Shown: piece after piece, positions 8,600 to 19,978 of the stretch
Layout of the letters: the number at the start of each line of letters is the position of its first letter
Position numbering within the stretch: position 1 is the stretch's first letter
Assembly: GCA_947623905.1 (NCBI GenBank)
Contig: CANQHX010000009.1
Span: 1-42,224, forward strand
Length of the DNA: 42,224 bases
Direction: 5' to 3'
Source of the DNA: an uncultured Lachnospiraceae bacterium
GTDB taxonomy: Bacteria; Bacillota; Clostridia; Lachnospirales; Lachnospiraceae
Notes under the pieces: generated by a model
What the model saw: only the letters and a program-made list of their open reading frames with translations
Told to the model about the DNA's origin: nothing
Database searches by the model: none
Position numbers and translations under genes: made by a program

Positions 8600-9808
8600 A
8601 TGAAACCGATGTTTCACACCCCGGAGGGCGTCCGCGACGTGTATGGCCGGGAATGCAGGAACAAACTGTACATTGAAGATAAGATACATACCGCCTTTGC
8701 GGAGTGCGGCTACGAAGATATCCAGACGCCGACCTTTGAGTTTTTTGATATCTTCAGCAGGGAGGTAGGCACCATCCCTTCCAGAGACCTTTACAAATTT
8801 TTTGACCGGGAGGGAAACACCCTTGTACTCCGGCCGGATTTTACGCCTTCCGTGGCAAGAGCATATTCCAAGTACGTGGAAGATGAGACGGTCCCCGCCC
8901 GCTTTTGCTACAGCGGCAACGGGTTCATCAACGAATCCGGCGATTACCGGGGCCGGCTGAAGGAGACTACCCAGATGGGCGTGGAGATGATCGGAGACGA
9001 TACGGTGGACGCCGACGGGGAGATCATCGCGCTGGCGGTGGAAAGCATGCTCCGGTCCGGTCTGACCAAGTTTCAGGTGGAGATCGGCCAGGTGGATTTT
9101 TTTAAAGGCCTGGTGGAGGAGGCCGGGCTGTCCGACGATGTGGCCTTCGACCTGCGGGAAATGATCTCCAGCAAAAATTATTTCGGCGCCGACCAGATAC
9201 TGGAGGAGGCCTGTGTGGCAGAGGACCGCCGCGCGGTATTTTTGCGGCTGACAGAAGCCTTCGGCACCATTGAGAAGATGCGGGAGGCAAAAGGATGGAC
9301 GTCCAGCCCCAGAGCTCTTGCGGCCATCGACCGTCTGGAACAGCTCTATGAACTGCTGAAGCTCCGCGGCTATGAAGATTACGTCACCTTTGACCTTGGC
9401 ATGCTGAGCAAGTATCGGTATTACACCGGTATTATCTTTCAGGTATATACCTACGGCCAGGGCACCGCGGTGGCAAAGGGCGGGCGATATGACAACCTGC
9501 TGGATTATTTCGGACGACACGCCGCCGCGGTGGGAATGGTAGTGATGCTGGATCAGCTGATGTCCGCTCTTGCCCGGCAGAACGCGGAGCCGGATACGGT
9601 CAGTGAAACAGTGCTCCTTCTCTATGAAACAGAGGGTAGGAGAGCGGCCCTGGAAAAGGCGGCGGACCTGAGAGAACAAAAAATACCCGTGATCCTGCAG
9701 CGCAAAAAAGAAGATGTGCCGCTGGGAAGCTACCGGGCGTATATGGATGCCCACGGGATCGCGCGGGGACTTTACGTGGACCGGAACGAACGTTTCGCCA
9801 TGCTTTAA
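8600..9808 (+). CDS. hisZ: ATP phosphoribosyltransferase regulatory subunit HisZ
   Basis: A 402-residue histidyl-tRNA synthetase paralogue that acts as the regulatory subunit of ATP phosphoribosyltransferase. It has the class II synthetase-like core ([63 protein letters not shown]) but is shorter than a real histidyl-tRNA synthetase and lacks its anticodon-binding end. It combines with the short HisG encoded next to form the hetero-octameric first enzyme of histidine synthesis and carries feedback inhibition. AAAGGAAG precedes ATG 8600. It is the first gene of the operon behind the 8525 promoter. Confidence 0.92.
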   Translation: MKPMFHTPEGVRDVYGRECRNKLYIEDKIHTAFAECGYEDIQTPTFEFFDIFSREVGTIPSRDLYKFFDREGNTLVLRPDFTPSVARAYSKYVEDETVPARFCYSGNGFINESGDYRGRLKETTQMGVEMIGDDTVDADGEIIALAVESMLRSGLTKFQVEIGQVDFFKGLVEEAGLSDDVAFDLREMISSKNYFGADQILEEACVAEDRRAVFLRLTEAFGTIEKMREAKGWTSSPRALAAIDRLEQLYELLKLRGYEDYVTFDLGMLSKYRYYTGIIFQVYTYGQGTAVAKGGRYDNLLDYFGRHAAAVGMVVMLDQLMSALARQNAEPDTVSETVLLLYETEGRRAALEKAADLREQKIPVILQRKKEDVPLGSYRAYMDAHGIARGLYVDRNERFAML

Positions 9809-9822
9809 AATTCAGGAAAGGC

Positions 9823-10488
9823 ATGATCGCAATGGAATATATTACATTTGCTCTGGGAAAGGGCCGGCTGGCCCGGCGATCCCTGGAGCTGTTTGAGAAG
9901 ATCGGCATCACATGCCGGGAGATGGAGGACAAGGATTCCCGGAAACTGATCTTTGTCAATGAAGATCTGAAACTGAAGTTTTTCCTGTCCAAGGGGCCGG
10001 ATGTGCCCACCTACGTGGAGTACGGCGCCGCGGACATCGGCATTGTGGGAAAGGACACCATCCTGGAGGAAGACCGGAAGCTGTATGAGGTGCTGGATCT
10101 GGGATTCGGCAAATGCCGCATGTGCGTCTGCGGACCGGAAAGCGCCGGAGAACTGCTGCGACACAGAGATCAGATACGGGTAGCCACCAAATATCCCCGC
10201 ATCGCAAAGGATTATTTTTACAATAAAAAGCATCAGACTGTGGAGATCATCAAGCTCAACGGCTCCATTGAGCTGGCGCCCCTTGTGGGACTGGCGGAGG
10301 TGATCGTGGATATCGTGGAGACCGGCACTACGCTAAAGGAAAACGGCCTTGTCGTGCTGGAAGAGGTATGTCCGCTGTCCGCCCGCATGGTAGTGAACCG
10401 CGTGAGCATGAAGATGGAGCAGGAGCGCATCTCCCGGCTTATCATGGATATCCGCAGAGTGATGGAAAAGGAGGAGCAGCAGAGATGA
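9823..10488 (+). CDS. hisG: ATP phosphoribosyltransferase catalytic subunit, short form
   Basis: HisG condenses ATP with PRPP in the first committed step of histidine synthesis. At 221 residues it is the short form lacking the C-terminal regulatory domain, which fits the adjacent hisZ. Visible motifs are [14 protein letters not shown], the DIGIVGKD loop, [14 protein letters not shown] and the PRPP-binding stretch [17 protein letters not shown] 9823 and ATG 9832 are both possible; AGGAAAGG at 9813-9820 serves either. Its stop codon overlaps the hisD start (ATGA). Confidence 0.93.
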   Translation: MIAMEYITFALGKGRLARRSLELFEKIGITCREMEDKDSRKLIFVNEDLKLKFFLSKGPDVPTYVEYGAADIGIVGKDTILEEDRKLYEVLDLGFGKCRMCVCGPESAGELLRHRDQIRVATKYPRIAKDYFYNKKHQTVEIIKLNGSIELAPLVGLAEVIVDIVETGTTLKENGLVVLEEVCPLSARMVVNRVSMKMEQERISRLIMDIRRVMEKEEQQR

Positions 10489-11780
10489 GACAGATACGGC
10501 TTACGAAGGATACTATTCAGGGGATACTGGACGATCTGCTGAAGCGGAGCCCCAACAATTACACAAACTATATGGATACGGTGCAGGAGATCATCGACAC
10601 CGTGCGCGAAAAAAAAGACCAGGCGCTGTTTGACTATACCATGCAGTTCGACCGGGCGGACATCGGACCTGACAATTTCCTCGTGACAGAAGACGAGATC
10701 CGGGAAGCTTACGAACAGGTGGACGAAAAGCTTGTGTCCGTGATCCGCAAAGCAAAGGAAAACATCCGCGCATACCATGAAAAACAGCGGCGGTACAGTT
10801 GGTTCGACACCACGGAGAAGGGCACTATGCTGGGACAGAAAGTGATGCCTCTCAGACGGGTAGGCGTGTATGTGCCCGGCGGGAAAGCCGTATATCCCTC
10901 TTCGGTGCTCATGAACATCCTGCCCGCCAGGGTGGCCGGCGTGGAAGAGATCATCATGACGACGCCTCCCATGGCCGACGGCAGGGTATATCCCGCCACC
11001 CTCGTGGCCGCGAAGGAAGCGGGCGTGGACCGGATATACAAGGTGGGCGGCGCCCAGGCCATTGCCGCCCTTGCCTACGGTACGGAAACCGTGCCCCGGG
11101 TTGACAAGATCGTGGGACCCGGGAACATCTTTGTGGCCATGGCCAAAAAGGCCGTGTACGGCTATGTGGGGATCGATTCCATTGCCGGCCCCAGCGAGAT
11201 CCTGGTGCTGGCCGATGAGACGGCAGATCCCGTGTACGTGGCCGCCGACCTGCTGTCCCAGGCAGAACACGACCAGCTGGCCAGCGCCATTCTCGTCACC
11301 ACCAGCGAAAAGCTGGCAGAACAGGTGGCGGAACAGGTGGAGAAATTTACGGCGCGGCTTTCCAGAAAGGAGATCCTGGAGCAGTCGCTGGAAAATTACG
11401 GATATATCCTCATCGCGGACAATATGGAGGACGCCATTGACGTGACCAACCAGATCGCCTCGGAGCATCTGGAGCTGGTAACAAAGGATCCCTTTGAGAC
11501 CATGACAAAGATCCGGAATGCCGGCGCCATTTTCCTTGGCCCTTACAGCAGCGAACCCCTGGGAGATTATTTCGCGGGACCCAACCATGTGCTGCCCACC
11601 AACGGCACCGCGCGGTTCTTTTCCCCTCTGGGAGTGGACGATTTCATCAAAAAGTCCAGCGTGATCTCCTACTCAAAGGAAGCGCTGCGGGAAGTGGCGG
11701 AGGATATCATCTATTTCGCGGAGGCAGAACAGCTCACCGCTCACGCCAACTCCATACGGGTTCGGTTTGAGGAACAGTGA
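10485..11780 (+). CDS. hisD: Histidinol dehydrogenase
   Basis: A 431-residue NAD- and zinc-dependent enzyme that oxidises L-histidinol to L-histidine, the last two steps of the pathway. Recognisable segments are [69 protein letters not shown] with zinc-binding Q and H, and [11 protein letters not shown] 10485 overlaps the hisG stop (ATGA) with GGAGGAG upstream, indicating translational coupling; the frame stays open further upstream within hisG but that part is not family-like. Confidence 0.94.
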   Translation: MRQIRLTKDTIQGILDDLLKRSPNNYTNYMDTVQEIIDTVREKKDQALFDYTMQFDRADIGPDNFLVTEDEIREAYEQVDEKLVSVIRKAKENIRAYHEKQRRYSWFDTTEKGTMLGQKVMPLRRVGVYVPGGKAVYPSSVLMNILPARVAGVEEIIMTTPPMADGRVYPATLVAAKEAGVDRIYKVGGAQAIAALAYGTETVPRVDKIVGPGNIFVAMAKKAVYGYVGIDSIAGPSEILVLADETADPVYVAADLLSQAEHDQLASAILVTTSEKLAEQVAEQVEKFTARLSRKEILEQSLENYGYILIADNMEDAIDVTNQIASEHLELVTKDPFETMTKIRNAGAIFLGPYSSEPLGDYFAGPNHVLPTNGTARFFSPLGVDDFIKKSSVISYSKEALREVAEDIIYFAEAEQLTAHANSIRVRFEEQ

Positions 11781-11810
11781 CAGAGCATAAAAAAGGAAAG
11801 GATAAGAAAA

Positions 11811-12398
11811 ATGGAACAGAGAATGTCCAGAGTGGACCGGAATACAAAGGAAACCCAGATACACATGGAACTGAATCTGGACGGCACAGGCACGGCGCAG
11901 GTGGATACCGGCATCGGCTTTTTTGACCATATGCTGGAGGGCTTTGCCCGCCACGGCCTGTTTGATCTGACAGTGAAAGTTGCGGGAGATCTGATCGTGG
12001 ACTGCCATCACACCATAGATACGGGCATTGCCCTGGGCATCGCTATCCGGAAAGCCGTGGGAGACAAAAAAGGCATCCGGCGCTACGGAGACATCATCCT
12101 GCCCATGGACGAAGCGCTGGTGCTCTGCGCCATCGATCTGAGCGGCCGCCCCTATCTTGCGTATGAAGGCAATTTCACCTGCGAGCGGGTAGGCTATATG
12201 GACACGGAGATGGTGCGTGAATTTTTCTATTCCGTTTCCTATACGGCGGGAATGAACCTGCACATCCGCCAGTTGGCAGGGATCAACAACCATCATATAG
12301 CGGAAGCCATGTTCAAGGCCTTTGCCAAGGCGCTGGACGAAGCTACGCGGTCCGATCCCCGCATTGAGGATGTGCTGTCTACGAAAGGAGTGCTTTGA
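11811..12398 (+). CDS. hisB: Imidazoleglycerol-phosphate dehydratase
   Basis: A 195-residue monofunctional HisB that dehydrates imidazole glycerol phosphate. It has both halves of the manganese site: [14 protein letters not shown] and DCHHTIDT in the first half, [20 protein letters not shown] in the second. There is no fused histidinol phosphatase as in enterobacteria. AAAGGAAAGG lies before ATG 11811. Its stop is 2 bp ahead of the ATG of the fused hisIE gene. Confidence 0.94.
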   Translation: MEQRMSRVDRNTKETQIHMELNLDGTGTAQVDTGIGFFDHMLEGFARHGLFDLTVKVAGDLIVDCHHTIDTGIALGIAIRKAVGDKKGIRRYGDIILPMDEALVLCAIDLSGRPYLAYEGNFTCERVGYMDTEMVREFFYSVSYTAGMNLHIRQLAGINNHHIAEAMFKAFAKALDEATRSDPRIEDVLSTKGVL

Positions 12399-12400
12399 CC

Positions 12401-13633
12401 ATGAGAGAGACCCTTCTGCTTCCTTCCATGGTCATCTCCGGCGAAATGACCGGCAAAGAACTGGCCATGCTGAAGGAATATGAAAACAACGGCGCCGACG
12501 GGCTGATCCTGCTGGATCATTCCCGGACGGATCAGGAGCACGAGGCTGCTATCGGATTTCTGAAGCTTGCGTGCCGTCAATCGGGTATTCCGGTGTATGC
12601 CGGCGGACATACCCGACGCTTTGAGGATATAAAGAAATATATATACGCCGGGGCGAAAATGGCCATCGTGGACGGCGGAGAAGAAAGCTGCGCGCAGGTG
12701 ACCCGGGAGGGCGCCGCGCGTTTCGGCCGGGAACGCATTGCTCTGCTGCTGACCGGTACGGCCGACCGCTTTTCCGAAAACAGGATCGCTCTGGAGGAAA
12801 GCTGTTCTCTGGTCATAGGAAGTGTTTTGGTCGAAACAGCCCTGCCTTTTGTCCTGGAAGCGGAAACCGGTGATGAGCAGCATGTAGCCGGCATATGCGC
12901 GGACAATGACCTGGCCGGCATATCCGGTCCGATGGTCAGCGTCCCGGGACAGAATCTCTATGAATTGAAACATCATCTGGCGTCTCTCGGGTGCAGGGTG
13001 CGCCGATTCTGCAGCGCCATCTCCTGGGAAGAACTGAAGACAGACGACAACGGCCTGATCCCGGCCATTGTACAGGACTACCGCACAAAGGAAGTGCTGA
13101 TGATGGCTTACATGAACCGCCAGGCGCTGGAAGATACGCTTGCTACGGGACGCATGCACTATTACAGCCGCAGCCGGAAGTCCCAGTGGCTGAAAGGGGA
13201 GACAAGTGGTCATTTTCAGCTGGTAAAGGCTCTCTATGCCGACTGCGATAAGGATACCATCCTGGCGAAGGTCGAGCAGATAGGCGTCGCCTGTCATACA
13301 GGGGCCCGCAGCTGTTTCTTCAATGAAATGGCAAAAAAAGACTACGACGAGACGGATCCCCTCACGGTGTTCAGCCAGGTATACGAGACCATACTGGACA
13401 GAAAAGCGCATCCGAAGGAAGGCTCTTACACCAATTACCTGTTTGAAAAGGGCATTGATAAGATACTGAAAAAAGTAGGAGAAGAAGCTTCGGAGATCAT
13501 CATAGCCGCCAAGAATCCGGATCCGGAGGAGATCCGCTACGAGATCGCGGATTTCCTGTACCATGTCATGGTGCTCATGGCGGAAAAAGACGTCACATGG
13601 AAAGAGATCACAGACGAACTGGCTTCCCGTTAA
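12401..13633 (+). CDS. hisIE: HisIE with an extra, degenerate HisF/HisA-like N-terminal domain
   Basis: A 410-residue three-part protein. Residues about 205-310 are HisI (phosphoribosyl-AMP cyclohydrolase; [28 protein letters not shown] with zinc cysteines). Residues about 325-410 are HisE (phosphoribosyl-ATP pyrophosphatase; [20 protein letters not shown]). These give steps 2 and 3 of histidine synthesis. Residues 1-200 align by eye with the HisF/HisA barrel: [41 protein letters not shown], and a closing [17 protein letters not shown]. The two catalytic aspartates of HisF map to V11 and about T118, so this domain is probably inactive. ATG 12401 is preferred over TTG 12395 because AGGAG lies 10 nt upstream. 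No hisA, hisF, hisH or hisC lies in this operon. Confidence 0.9.
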   Translation: MRETLLLPSMVISGEMTGKELAMLKEYENNGADGLILLDHSRTDQEHEAAIGFLKLACRQSGIPVYAGGHTRRFEDIKKYIYAGAKMAIVDGGEESCAQVTREGAARFGRERIALLLTGTADRFSENRIALEESCSLVIGSVLVETALPFVLEAETGDEQHVAGICADNDLAGISGPMVSVPGQNLYELKHHLASLGCRVRRFCSAISWEELKTDDNGLIPAIVQDYRTKEVLMMAYMNRQALEDTLATGRMHYYSRSRKSQWLKGETSGHFQLVKALYADCDKDTILAKVEQIGVACHTGARSCFFNEMAKKDYDETDPLTVFSQVYETILDRKAHPKEGSYTNYLFEKGIDKILKKVGEEASEIIIAAKNPDPEEIRYEIADFLYHVMVLMAEKDVTWKEITDELASR

Positions 13634-13658
13634 AGGAATGCGGAAAAGGATGATCATT

Positions 13659-15524
13659 ATGAATAAGCTGGCGCTTCCGGACAGGATCCTTATGGAGATC
13701 GAGAAGCCTGCCCGGTATATCGGCAATGAGATAAATATGATAAAAAAGAACCCGGCACAGGTGGAGATCCGTTTCTGCATGTGTTTTCCCGACGTGTACG
13801 AGGTAGGCATGAGCCATCTGGGCATCCAGATTCTGTATGATATGTTCAACCGGTGGGAGGATACTTACTGTGAGCGGGTATATTCTCCGTGGACAGATCT
13901 GGACAAAGCCATGCGCCGGGAGCACATCCCGCTTTTTGCCCTGGAAAGCCAGGATCCCATAAAGGACTTTGACTTTCTCGGCATTACCCTCCAGTATGAG
14001 ATGTGCTACACAAATGTGCTGCAGGTACTGGACCTTGGCGGCATCCCTCTGCGGTGGAAGGACCGGACGTGGGACCATCCCATTGTCATAGGCGGAGGCC
14101 CCTGTGTGTACAATCCCGAACCGCTGGCAGATTTTTTTGATCTGTTCTATATCGGAGAAGGCGAGACGGTGTACCGGCAGCTGCTGGATACCTACAAAAC
14201 ATCCCGCCGCCTTAAGGAGACGAGAGAAGAATTTCTGTACCGGTGCACACAGATCGAAGGTCTGTATGTGCCCCGTTTTTATGATGTAGATTACAGGGAA
14301 GACGGCACGATCGCTTCCTTTGGACCCAACAGGGACGGCGTGCCGGAAAAAGTAGGAAAGCAGGTGGTGACGGATCTGTCTGACGCGCCTTACCCCCTGA
14401 AGCCTGTGGTGCCGTTTGTGAAGGTGATCCAGGACAGGGTGACCCTGGAGATCATGCGGGGCTGCATCCGGGGCTGCCGGTTCTGCCAGGCGGGGATGAT
14501 CTATCGTCCTCTGCGGGAAAAGGATGTGGAAGTGCTGAAGGAGCACGCCCGGCAGATGCTTCAGTCCACGGGGCATGAGGAGATCAGCCTCAGCTCCTTA
14601 AGCTCCAGCGATCATTCCGGGCTTGCGGAGCTGGTGAACTTTCTGATCGATGAGTTCGGCAGCAAGGGCGTTAACATTTCCCTGCCGTCCCTGCGCATCG
14701 ACGCCTTTTCCCTTGACGTAATGCGGAAAGTGCAGGACATTCGGAAAAGCAGTCTTACTTTTGCTCCGGAAGCCGGTTCCCAGCGTATGCGCGACGTGAT
14801 CAACAAGGGACTGACGGAAGAGGATATCTTAAAAGGCGCCGCCCTGGCGTTTTCAGGCGGGTGGAACAAAGTAAAGCTGTATTTTATGCTGGGCCTGCCC
14901 GGAGAGACGGAAGAAGATATCAAAGGCATCGCGTGGCTCAGCGAAAAGATAGCGGAAACGTACTACGCCATTCCCAAAGACAAGCGCATCGGCAAATGTC
15001 AGATCACTGCCAGCTCTTCTTTCTTTATCCCAAAGGCTTTCACGCCTTTCCAGTGGAGCCCTATGGGTACCAAAAAAGAGTTTCTGGACAAGGCGAGGAT
15101 CGTCAACGAGGAGATGAAGGCCCAGTTGAACCGGAAGAGTCTGCGATACAACTGGCATGAGGCGGACTTGTCGGAACTGGAGGGAGTTTTCGCCCGGGGA
15201 GACAGGAGACTGTGCGACGTGCTTGTGAAAGCCTATGAGAACGGAGCGCTGTTTGACAGCTGGTCCGAGTGTTTTGACCGGGAAAAGTGGGACGACGCTT
15301 TTGCCCGGTGCGGAATGGATCCTTCCTTCTATACCACCCGTCCCAGAGAACGAGACGAGATCTTCCCCTGGGATTTCATTGACGCCGGAGTGAGCAAGAC
15401 GTTTCTGCTCAGAGAATGGGACCGGGCCATGGCAGGCCAGGTGACGCCCAACTGCCGCGTACAGTGTTCCGGCTGCGGCGCCATGAAATATAAGGGAGGT
15501 GTCTGCTGTGAAGGTCAGGATTAA
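13659..15524 (+). CDS. TIGR03960-type B12-binding radical SAM protein
   Basis: A 621-residue radical SAM protein with a cobalamin-binding-like N-terminal half (CFPDVYEVGMSHLGIQIL; IIGGGPCVYNPEPLADF-type stretch) and the cluster motif C269-x3-C273-x2-C276. The C-terminus is cysteine-rich (CRVQCSGCGAMKYKGGVCC). Members of TIGR03960 are nearly always followed by a DUF2344/TIGR03936 gene, as here; in some bacteria the two are fused. Their reaction is not established; the RNase E/G and ribosomal genes downstream hint at RNA or ribosome modification. ATG 13659 has AAGGA 8 nt upstream. Confidence 0.88.
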   Translation: MNKLALPDRILMEIEKPARYIGNEINMIKKNPAQVEIRFCMCFPDVYEVGMSHLGIQILYDMFNRWEDTYCERVYSPWTDLDKAMRREHIPLFALESQDPIKDFDFLGITLQYEMCYTNVLQVLDLGGIPLRWKDRTWDHPIVIGGGPCVYNPEPLADFFDLFYIGEGETVYRQLLDTYKTSRRLKETREEFLYRCTQIEGLYVPRFYDVDYREDGTIASFGPNRDGVPEKVGKQVVTDLSDAPYPLKPVVPFVKVIQDRVTLEIMRGCIRGCRFCQAGMIYRPLREKDVEVLKEHARQMLQSTGHEEISLSSLSSSDHSGLAELVNFLIDEFGSKGVNISLPSLRIDAFSLDVMRKVQDIRKSSLTFAPEAGSQRMRDVINKGLTEEDILKGAALAFSGGWNKVKLYFMLGLPGETEEDIKGIAWLSEKIAETYYAIPKDKRIGKCQITASSSFFIPKAFTPFQWSPMGTKKEFLDKARIVNEEMKAQLNRKSLRYNWHEADLSELEGVFARGDRRLCDVLVKAYENGALFDSWSECFDREKWDDAFARCGMDPSFYTTRPRERDEIFPWDFIDAGVSKTFLLREWDRAMAGQVTPNCRVQCSGCGAMKYKGGVCCEGQD

Positions 15525-16203
15525 ATTCGCCAAAAGCGGCGTTATGAAATACGTGGGGCATCTGGATATGGTGCGGTATTTCCAGAAGGCCATGCGCCGG
15601 GCGGGTATTGACATTTCTTATACCGCCGGTTTCAGCCCGCACCAGATCATGAGCTTTGCCCAGCCTCTCGGGGTCGGTCTGTACTCCGAGGGAGAGTATA
15701 TCGATATCGAAACGGCAGGCGGTCTGACCAGCAGAGAAGCTGTAGACGCCCTCAACGCCGTCATGGCGGACGGCGTACGCATCCTGAGCTACCGGAAGCT
15801 GCCTGACGACGCCGGAAACGCCATGTCCATCGTGGCGCGCGCCGACTATCTGGTACAGTTTTCCCGTCCTCTGGATGCGGACCGCGCGGAACGGTTCTTT
15901 CGCGGTACGGAGCCCATAGAAGTAGAGAAAAAAAGCAAACGAGGCGTGACCACCGTAAATATCCGTCCCATGGTCTCCGGCTGGGAGCTGCGGGATGAAA
16001 ACCGCTCCCTCTGGCTCCGCCTTTCTGCCGGAAGCGCAAGCAACTGCAAGCCGGAGCTGGTGCTCGACGCGCTGGCGCTGGCGGATATCATAGAAAAGAA
16101 TGAAGCCGTGCAGATCACACGGCTGGAGCTGTACGCCGATACCGGCACAAAACAGCAGCCTGTTTGCACGCCGCTGGAAGATCTGGGGGAAGACATTGTC
16201 TGA
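15508..16203 (+). CDS. DUF2344/TIGR03936 radical-SAM-linked protein
   Basis: A 231-residue protein beginning VKVRIKFAKSGVMKYVGHLDMVRYFQKAMRRAGI, with SYTAGFSPHQIMSFAQPLGVGLYSEGEY, the signature of the domain that accompanies TIGR03960 proteins. It probably acts with the preceding radical SAM protein. GTG 15508 is chosen because AGGGAGG ends 8 nt before it; the gene overlaps its partner's 3' end by 17 bp, so translation is probably coupled. The function is unknown. Confidence 0.87.
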   Translation: MKVRIKFAKSGVMKYVGHLDMVRYFQKAMRRAGIDISYTAGFSPHQIMSFAQPLGVGLYSEGEYIDIETAGGLTSREAVDALNAVMADGVRILSYRKLPDDAGNAMSIVARADYLVQFSRPLDADRAERFFRGTEPIEVEKKSKRGVTTVNIRPMVSGWELRDENRSLWLRLSAGSASNCKPELVLDALALADIIEKNEAVQITRLELYADTGTKQQPVCTPLEDLGEDIV

Positions 16204-17413
16204 CAAGCTTGTGATCACCAAATTGCGGGAGGAATCTCCCTGTTATATTGTGGCGCTGTTCCAGGAACAGAAACTCTGCCGGACTGCCCTGTACGAGCCC
16301 GAAAAGGATGCGCCCCGGGTGGGGGACATCTACGGGGTGAAGGTCCGTGAGATCGCGAAGAACATTCATATGGCTTTTTGCCTGATGGGAAACGAACAGC
16401 TCTGCTGCTATGACATGGACGAAAAAGTACCGCCCCTGATTCTGAAAAAGACCGGAAAAAAGCTGCCTGTTTCGGCAGGAGATGAAATGCTTGTGCAGGT
16501 AAAGCGTGTCGCGGCGGGAAAAAAATATCCCCAGGTGACCGGCCAGCTGTCCATAGCCGGCAGTTTTGCAGTAGCGCAGGCCGGCATACCCGGCGTGAGA
16601 TATTCCACCCATCTGACGGAACAGGAAAAAACCAGGCTTTCCTTTCTGGAAAAAGAAGAATTGCCCTGCGGCCTTCTGGTGCGGACCAACAGCAGGGATG
16701 CTTCCCGGGAACAGATCCTGGAAGAAGCTGTCAGTCTCTGTGAGAAGCTGCGCCATGTGATCTCCACGGCTCCTTACCGCACCGTTCCCGGCCCCATCCT
16801 GAAAAGGCAGGGGATCGAAGCGGTGCTGGACGGATTTTACAGAAGAGACTATGAAACCATCGTCACAGACCGCAGGGAGATCGTCGCCCTTCTGGATAAC
16901 AGCGAAGGAGGAGATTACCGGGATAAACTGACCTTTTATGAGGATCCGCTCCTTTCTCTCGCGGCGTTTACCGGACTGAAGCAGAAGATGACCGACGCTC
17001 TCTCTCCGAAAGTGTGGCTGAAGTCCGGCGGATACATCCTGATACAGCCCACGGAGGCGCTGACGGCCATTGATGTGAATTCCGGAAAGAACGAAAAGGG
17101 AACAGACAAGGAAGAAATGATACGGAAGCTCAATCTGGAGGCCGCGGAGGAGATCTGCCGCCAGCTGATCTTAAGACGTATCGGCGGTATCGTTATCATC
17201 GATTTTATCAACATGCGCGGCAGGGAAAACAGAGAACAGCTCATGGATCGTCTCCGGGAGCTTCTGGAAAAGGATCCCATGCACCCGGTTCTCGTAGATA
17301 TGACGCCTCTGGGCCTTGTGGAGATCACCAGGGCGCGGAAGGAAAGAACACTGCAGGAAGAGATGGCCCTGCTGACAGGGGAAGCGGCAACGTACGAAAA
17401 GAAAACCGTATAA
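16196..17413 (+). CDS. rng: Ribonuclease E/G family endoribonuclease
   Basis: A 405-residue RNase E/G-type protein. The N-terminal part resembles an S1 RNA-binding domain (GDIYGVKVREIAKNIHMAF), and the DNase I-like catalytic part has AIDVNSGKNEKG and GGIVIIDFINM with the two metal-binding aspartates, then PLGLVEITRARKE. It ends soon after this motif, so it lacks both the cysteine zinc-link of enterobacterial RNase E and a long scaffold region, as usual for Firmicute RNase G-like proteins. It processes rRNA precursors and mRNA. The start is TTG 16196, with GGGGGA just upstream and an 8-bp overlap with the preceding gene. Confidence 0.88.
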   Translation: MSDKLVITKLREESPCYIVALFQEQKLCRTALYEPEKDAPRVGDIYGVKVREIAKNIHMAFCLMGNEQLCCYDMDEKVPPLILKKTGKKLPVSAGDEMLVQVKRVAAGKKYPQVTGQLSIAGSFAVAQAGIPGVRYSTHLTEQEKTRLSFLEKEELPCGLLVRTNSRDASREQILEEAVSLCEKLRHVISTAPYRTVPGPILKRQGIEAVLDGFYRRDYETIVTDRREIVALLDNSEGGDYRDKLTFYEDPLLSLAAFTGLKQKMTDALSPKVWLKSGGYILIQPTEALTAIDVNSGKNEKGTDKEEMIRKLNLEAAEEICRQLILRRIGGIVIIDFINMRGRENREQLMDRLRELLEKDPMHPVLVDMTPLGLVEITRARKERTLQEEMALLTGEAATYEKKTV

Positions 17414-17429
17414 AATCTGTTTTCCTTTA

Positions 17430-17458
17430 TTGACAACCCTTTCCATTTATGTTAATCT
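17430..17458 (+). promoter_or_regulatory. Promoter of the rplU operon
   Basis: A perfect TTGACA (17430-17435) is followed, after 17 nt, by TAATCT (17453-17458). It precedes the L21 leader and the rplU-prp-rpmA genes. Confidence 0.65.
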
Positions 17459-17464
17459 TACTGA

Positions 17465-17534
17465 GTATGCCGCACAGCGAGGTTATAAGTGCGCCCGTCC
17501 GGGAGCCACCGCAGCTGGCGAGTAATGATATAAC
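17465..17534 (+). ncRNA. Ribosomal protein L21 leader (autoregulatory mRNA structure)
   Basis: The 5' leader of rplU is GC-rich and foldable (for example GCCA...TGGC around CCGCAGC) and contains CCGCACAGCGAGGTTATAAG and GGCGAGTAATGATATAACAGG. I recognise this as the kind of leader classed as L21_leader in Firmicutes, thought to bind L21 and limit expression of the operon. The match is from memory; a covariance-model search would settle it. Confidence 0.65.
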
Positions 17535-17548
17535 AGGAGGTGCCAAGG

Positions 17549-17857
17549 ATGTACGCGATTATTGCAACCGGCGGAAAGCAGTACAGAGTGTCTGAGGGCG
17601 ATATCATTTACGTAGAAAAGCTTGGAGCAGCAGCTGGCGAGACTTATACATTTGATCAGGTCCTGGCAGTCAACGACGGATCCCTCAAGATCGGGACGCC
17701 TGTAGTTGACGGAGCTACCGTCACTGCTTCTGTGGTAAAAGAGTGCAAAGGCCGCAAAGTGATCGTCTATAAGTATAAGAGAAAAACAGGCTATCACAAG
17801 AAGAACGGCCACAGACAGCAGCTTACCCAGGTAAAGATCGAAAAGATCAATGCTTAA
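17549..17857 (+). CDS. rplU: 50S ribosomal protein L21
   Basis: A 102-residue L21 of normal length: [17 protein letters not shown] at the N-terminus, then [34 protein letters not shown]21 is an early 23S rRNA-binding protein of the large subunit. ATG 17549 has AGGAGG 8 nt upstream (17535-17540). It starts the conserved L21-Prp-L27 operon behind the leader. Confidence 0.96.
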   Translation: MYAIIATGGKQYRVSEGDIIYVEKLGAAAGETYTFDQVLAVNDGSLKIGTPVVDGATVTASVVKECKGRKVIVYKYKRKTGYHKKNGHRQQLTQVKIEKINA

Positions 17858-17869
17858 CAGGTAAGCGCC

Positions 17870-18199
17870 ATGATCAGATTGTGTGTGGAAAAGGATAAGG
17901 ACGGCCGTTACATGGGTTTTGTATGCAGCGGTCACGCGGGCTATGGAGAATACGGACAGGATATTGTCTGCGCCGGAGTCTCCGCTCTCGTGCTGACCAT
18001 TGCCAACAGCCTGGAGGCATATACGCCTGACAGGATACGCACCGAGACAGGCGAAGAAGACGGGCGGATCGCCTGCCGTCTGGAAGCGCCTGCGTCCGAG
18101 AAGGCCGCGCTTTTGTTTGACACCCTCGTGCTGGGATGTCAGTCTATTTTATCCACATACGGCACAGAGTATATTGAGATCACGTTCAGGGAGGTGTAA
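17870..18199 (+). CDS. prp: Ribosomal-processing cysteine protease Prp
   Basis: A 109-residue Prp (YsxB) protease that removes the N-terminal extension of L27. The catalytic pair H22 and C34 are seen in SGHAGYGEYGQDIVCAGVSAL. The gene sits in its usual place between rplU and rpmA, and the L27 encoded next carries the expected cleavage site. ATG 17870 lies 12 bp after the rplU stop. Confidence 0.94.
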   Translation: MIRLCVEKDKDGRYMGFVCSGHAGYGEYGQDIVCAGVSALVLTIANSLEAYTPDRIRTETGEEDGRIACRLEAPASEKAALLFDTLVLGCQSILSTYGTEYIEITFREV

Positions 18200-18202
18200 T
18201 CC

Positions 18203-18493
18203 ATGATCCAGATGAATTTACAGTTTTTCGCTCATAAAAAAGGTGTAGGCTCCACGAAAAACGGTCGTGATTCCGAGTCCAAGAGACTGGGCGCCAAGAG
18301 AGCGGACGGTCAGTTCGTGAAGGCCGGAAATATCCTGTACAGACAGCGCGGAACAAAGATCCATCCCGGCGTCAACGTGGGCAGAGGCGGCGACGACACT
18401 CTGTTTGCACTGGTAGACGGCGTGGTTCGCTTTGAGCGCAAGGGAAGAGATAAGAAACAGGTATCCATCTATCCCGTGGCAAGCAACGAATAA
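18203..18493 (+). CDS. rpmA: 50S ribosomal protein L27 with cleavable N-terminal extension
   Basis: A 96-residue L27: after the extension come [20 protein letters not shown] and the conserved [23 protein letters not shown]. The first ten residues, [10 protein letters not shown], are the extension found in Firmicutes; Prp cuts after FFA to expose the N-terminus that reaches the peptidyl-transferase centre. AGGGAGG lies 8 nt before ATG 18203. A strong terminator follows. Confidence 0.96.
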   Translation: MIQMNLQFFAHKKGVGSTKNGRDSESKRLGAKRADGQFVKAGNILYRQRGTKIHPGVNVGRGGDDTLFALVDGVVRFERKGRDKKQVSIYPVASNE

Positions 18494-18528
18494 TACAGCG
18501 AAACGCTGTGCAGAATGAGCAGGTAAAG

Positions 18529-18571
18529 AGGATGTGTAATACGGCATGACTGCCGCTGCACATCCTTTTTT
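18529..18571 (+). terminator. Intrinsic terminator after rpmA
   Basis: AGGATGTG (18529-18536) pairs with CACATCCT (18559-18566); an inner CGGCA/TGCCG stem sits in the loop, and T5 follows. A smaller hairpin ACAGCG-AAA-CGCTGT occurs just after the rpmA stop (18495-18509). Confidence 0.8.
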
Positions 18572-18593
18572 ACCATAAAGGCCCCGGTCATAG

Positions 18594-19910
<1,317 letters not shown>

Positions 19911-19978
19911 TTCCGGAGACCGGCACAGCAGACATAAGAACGATATGTTTTGTTTTTGTGCAAATCGTGTAATAATAA

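Noticed and set aside
10233-11588. Long minus-strand open frame opposite hisG and hisD
   Set aside because: It is the complement of conserved hisG/hisD codons; its composition (His- and Gly-rich) is that of a shadow frame.
12293-13849. Long minus-strand open frame opposite the hisIE gene
   Set aside because: It lies antisense to a clear his gene in a GC-leaning genome, has no recognisable domains, and runs over three real genes.
17447-17457. TTATGTTAATC, close to the XerD arm of canonical dif
   Set aside because: It overlaps the -10 box of the rplU promoter and no matching XerC arm lies 6 bp to its left.
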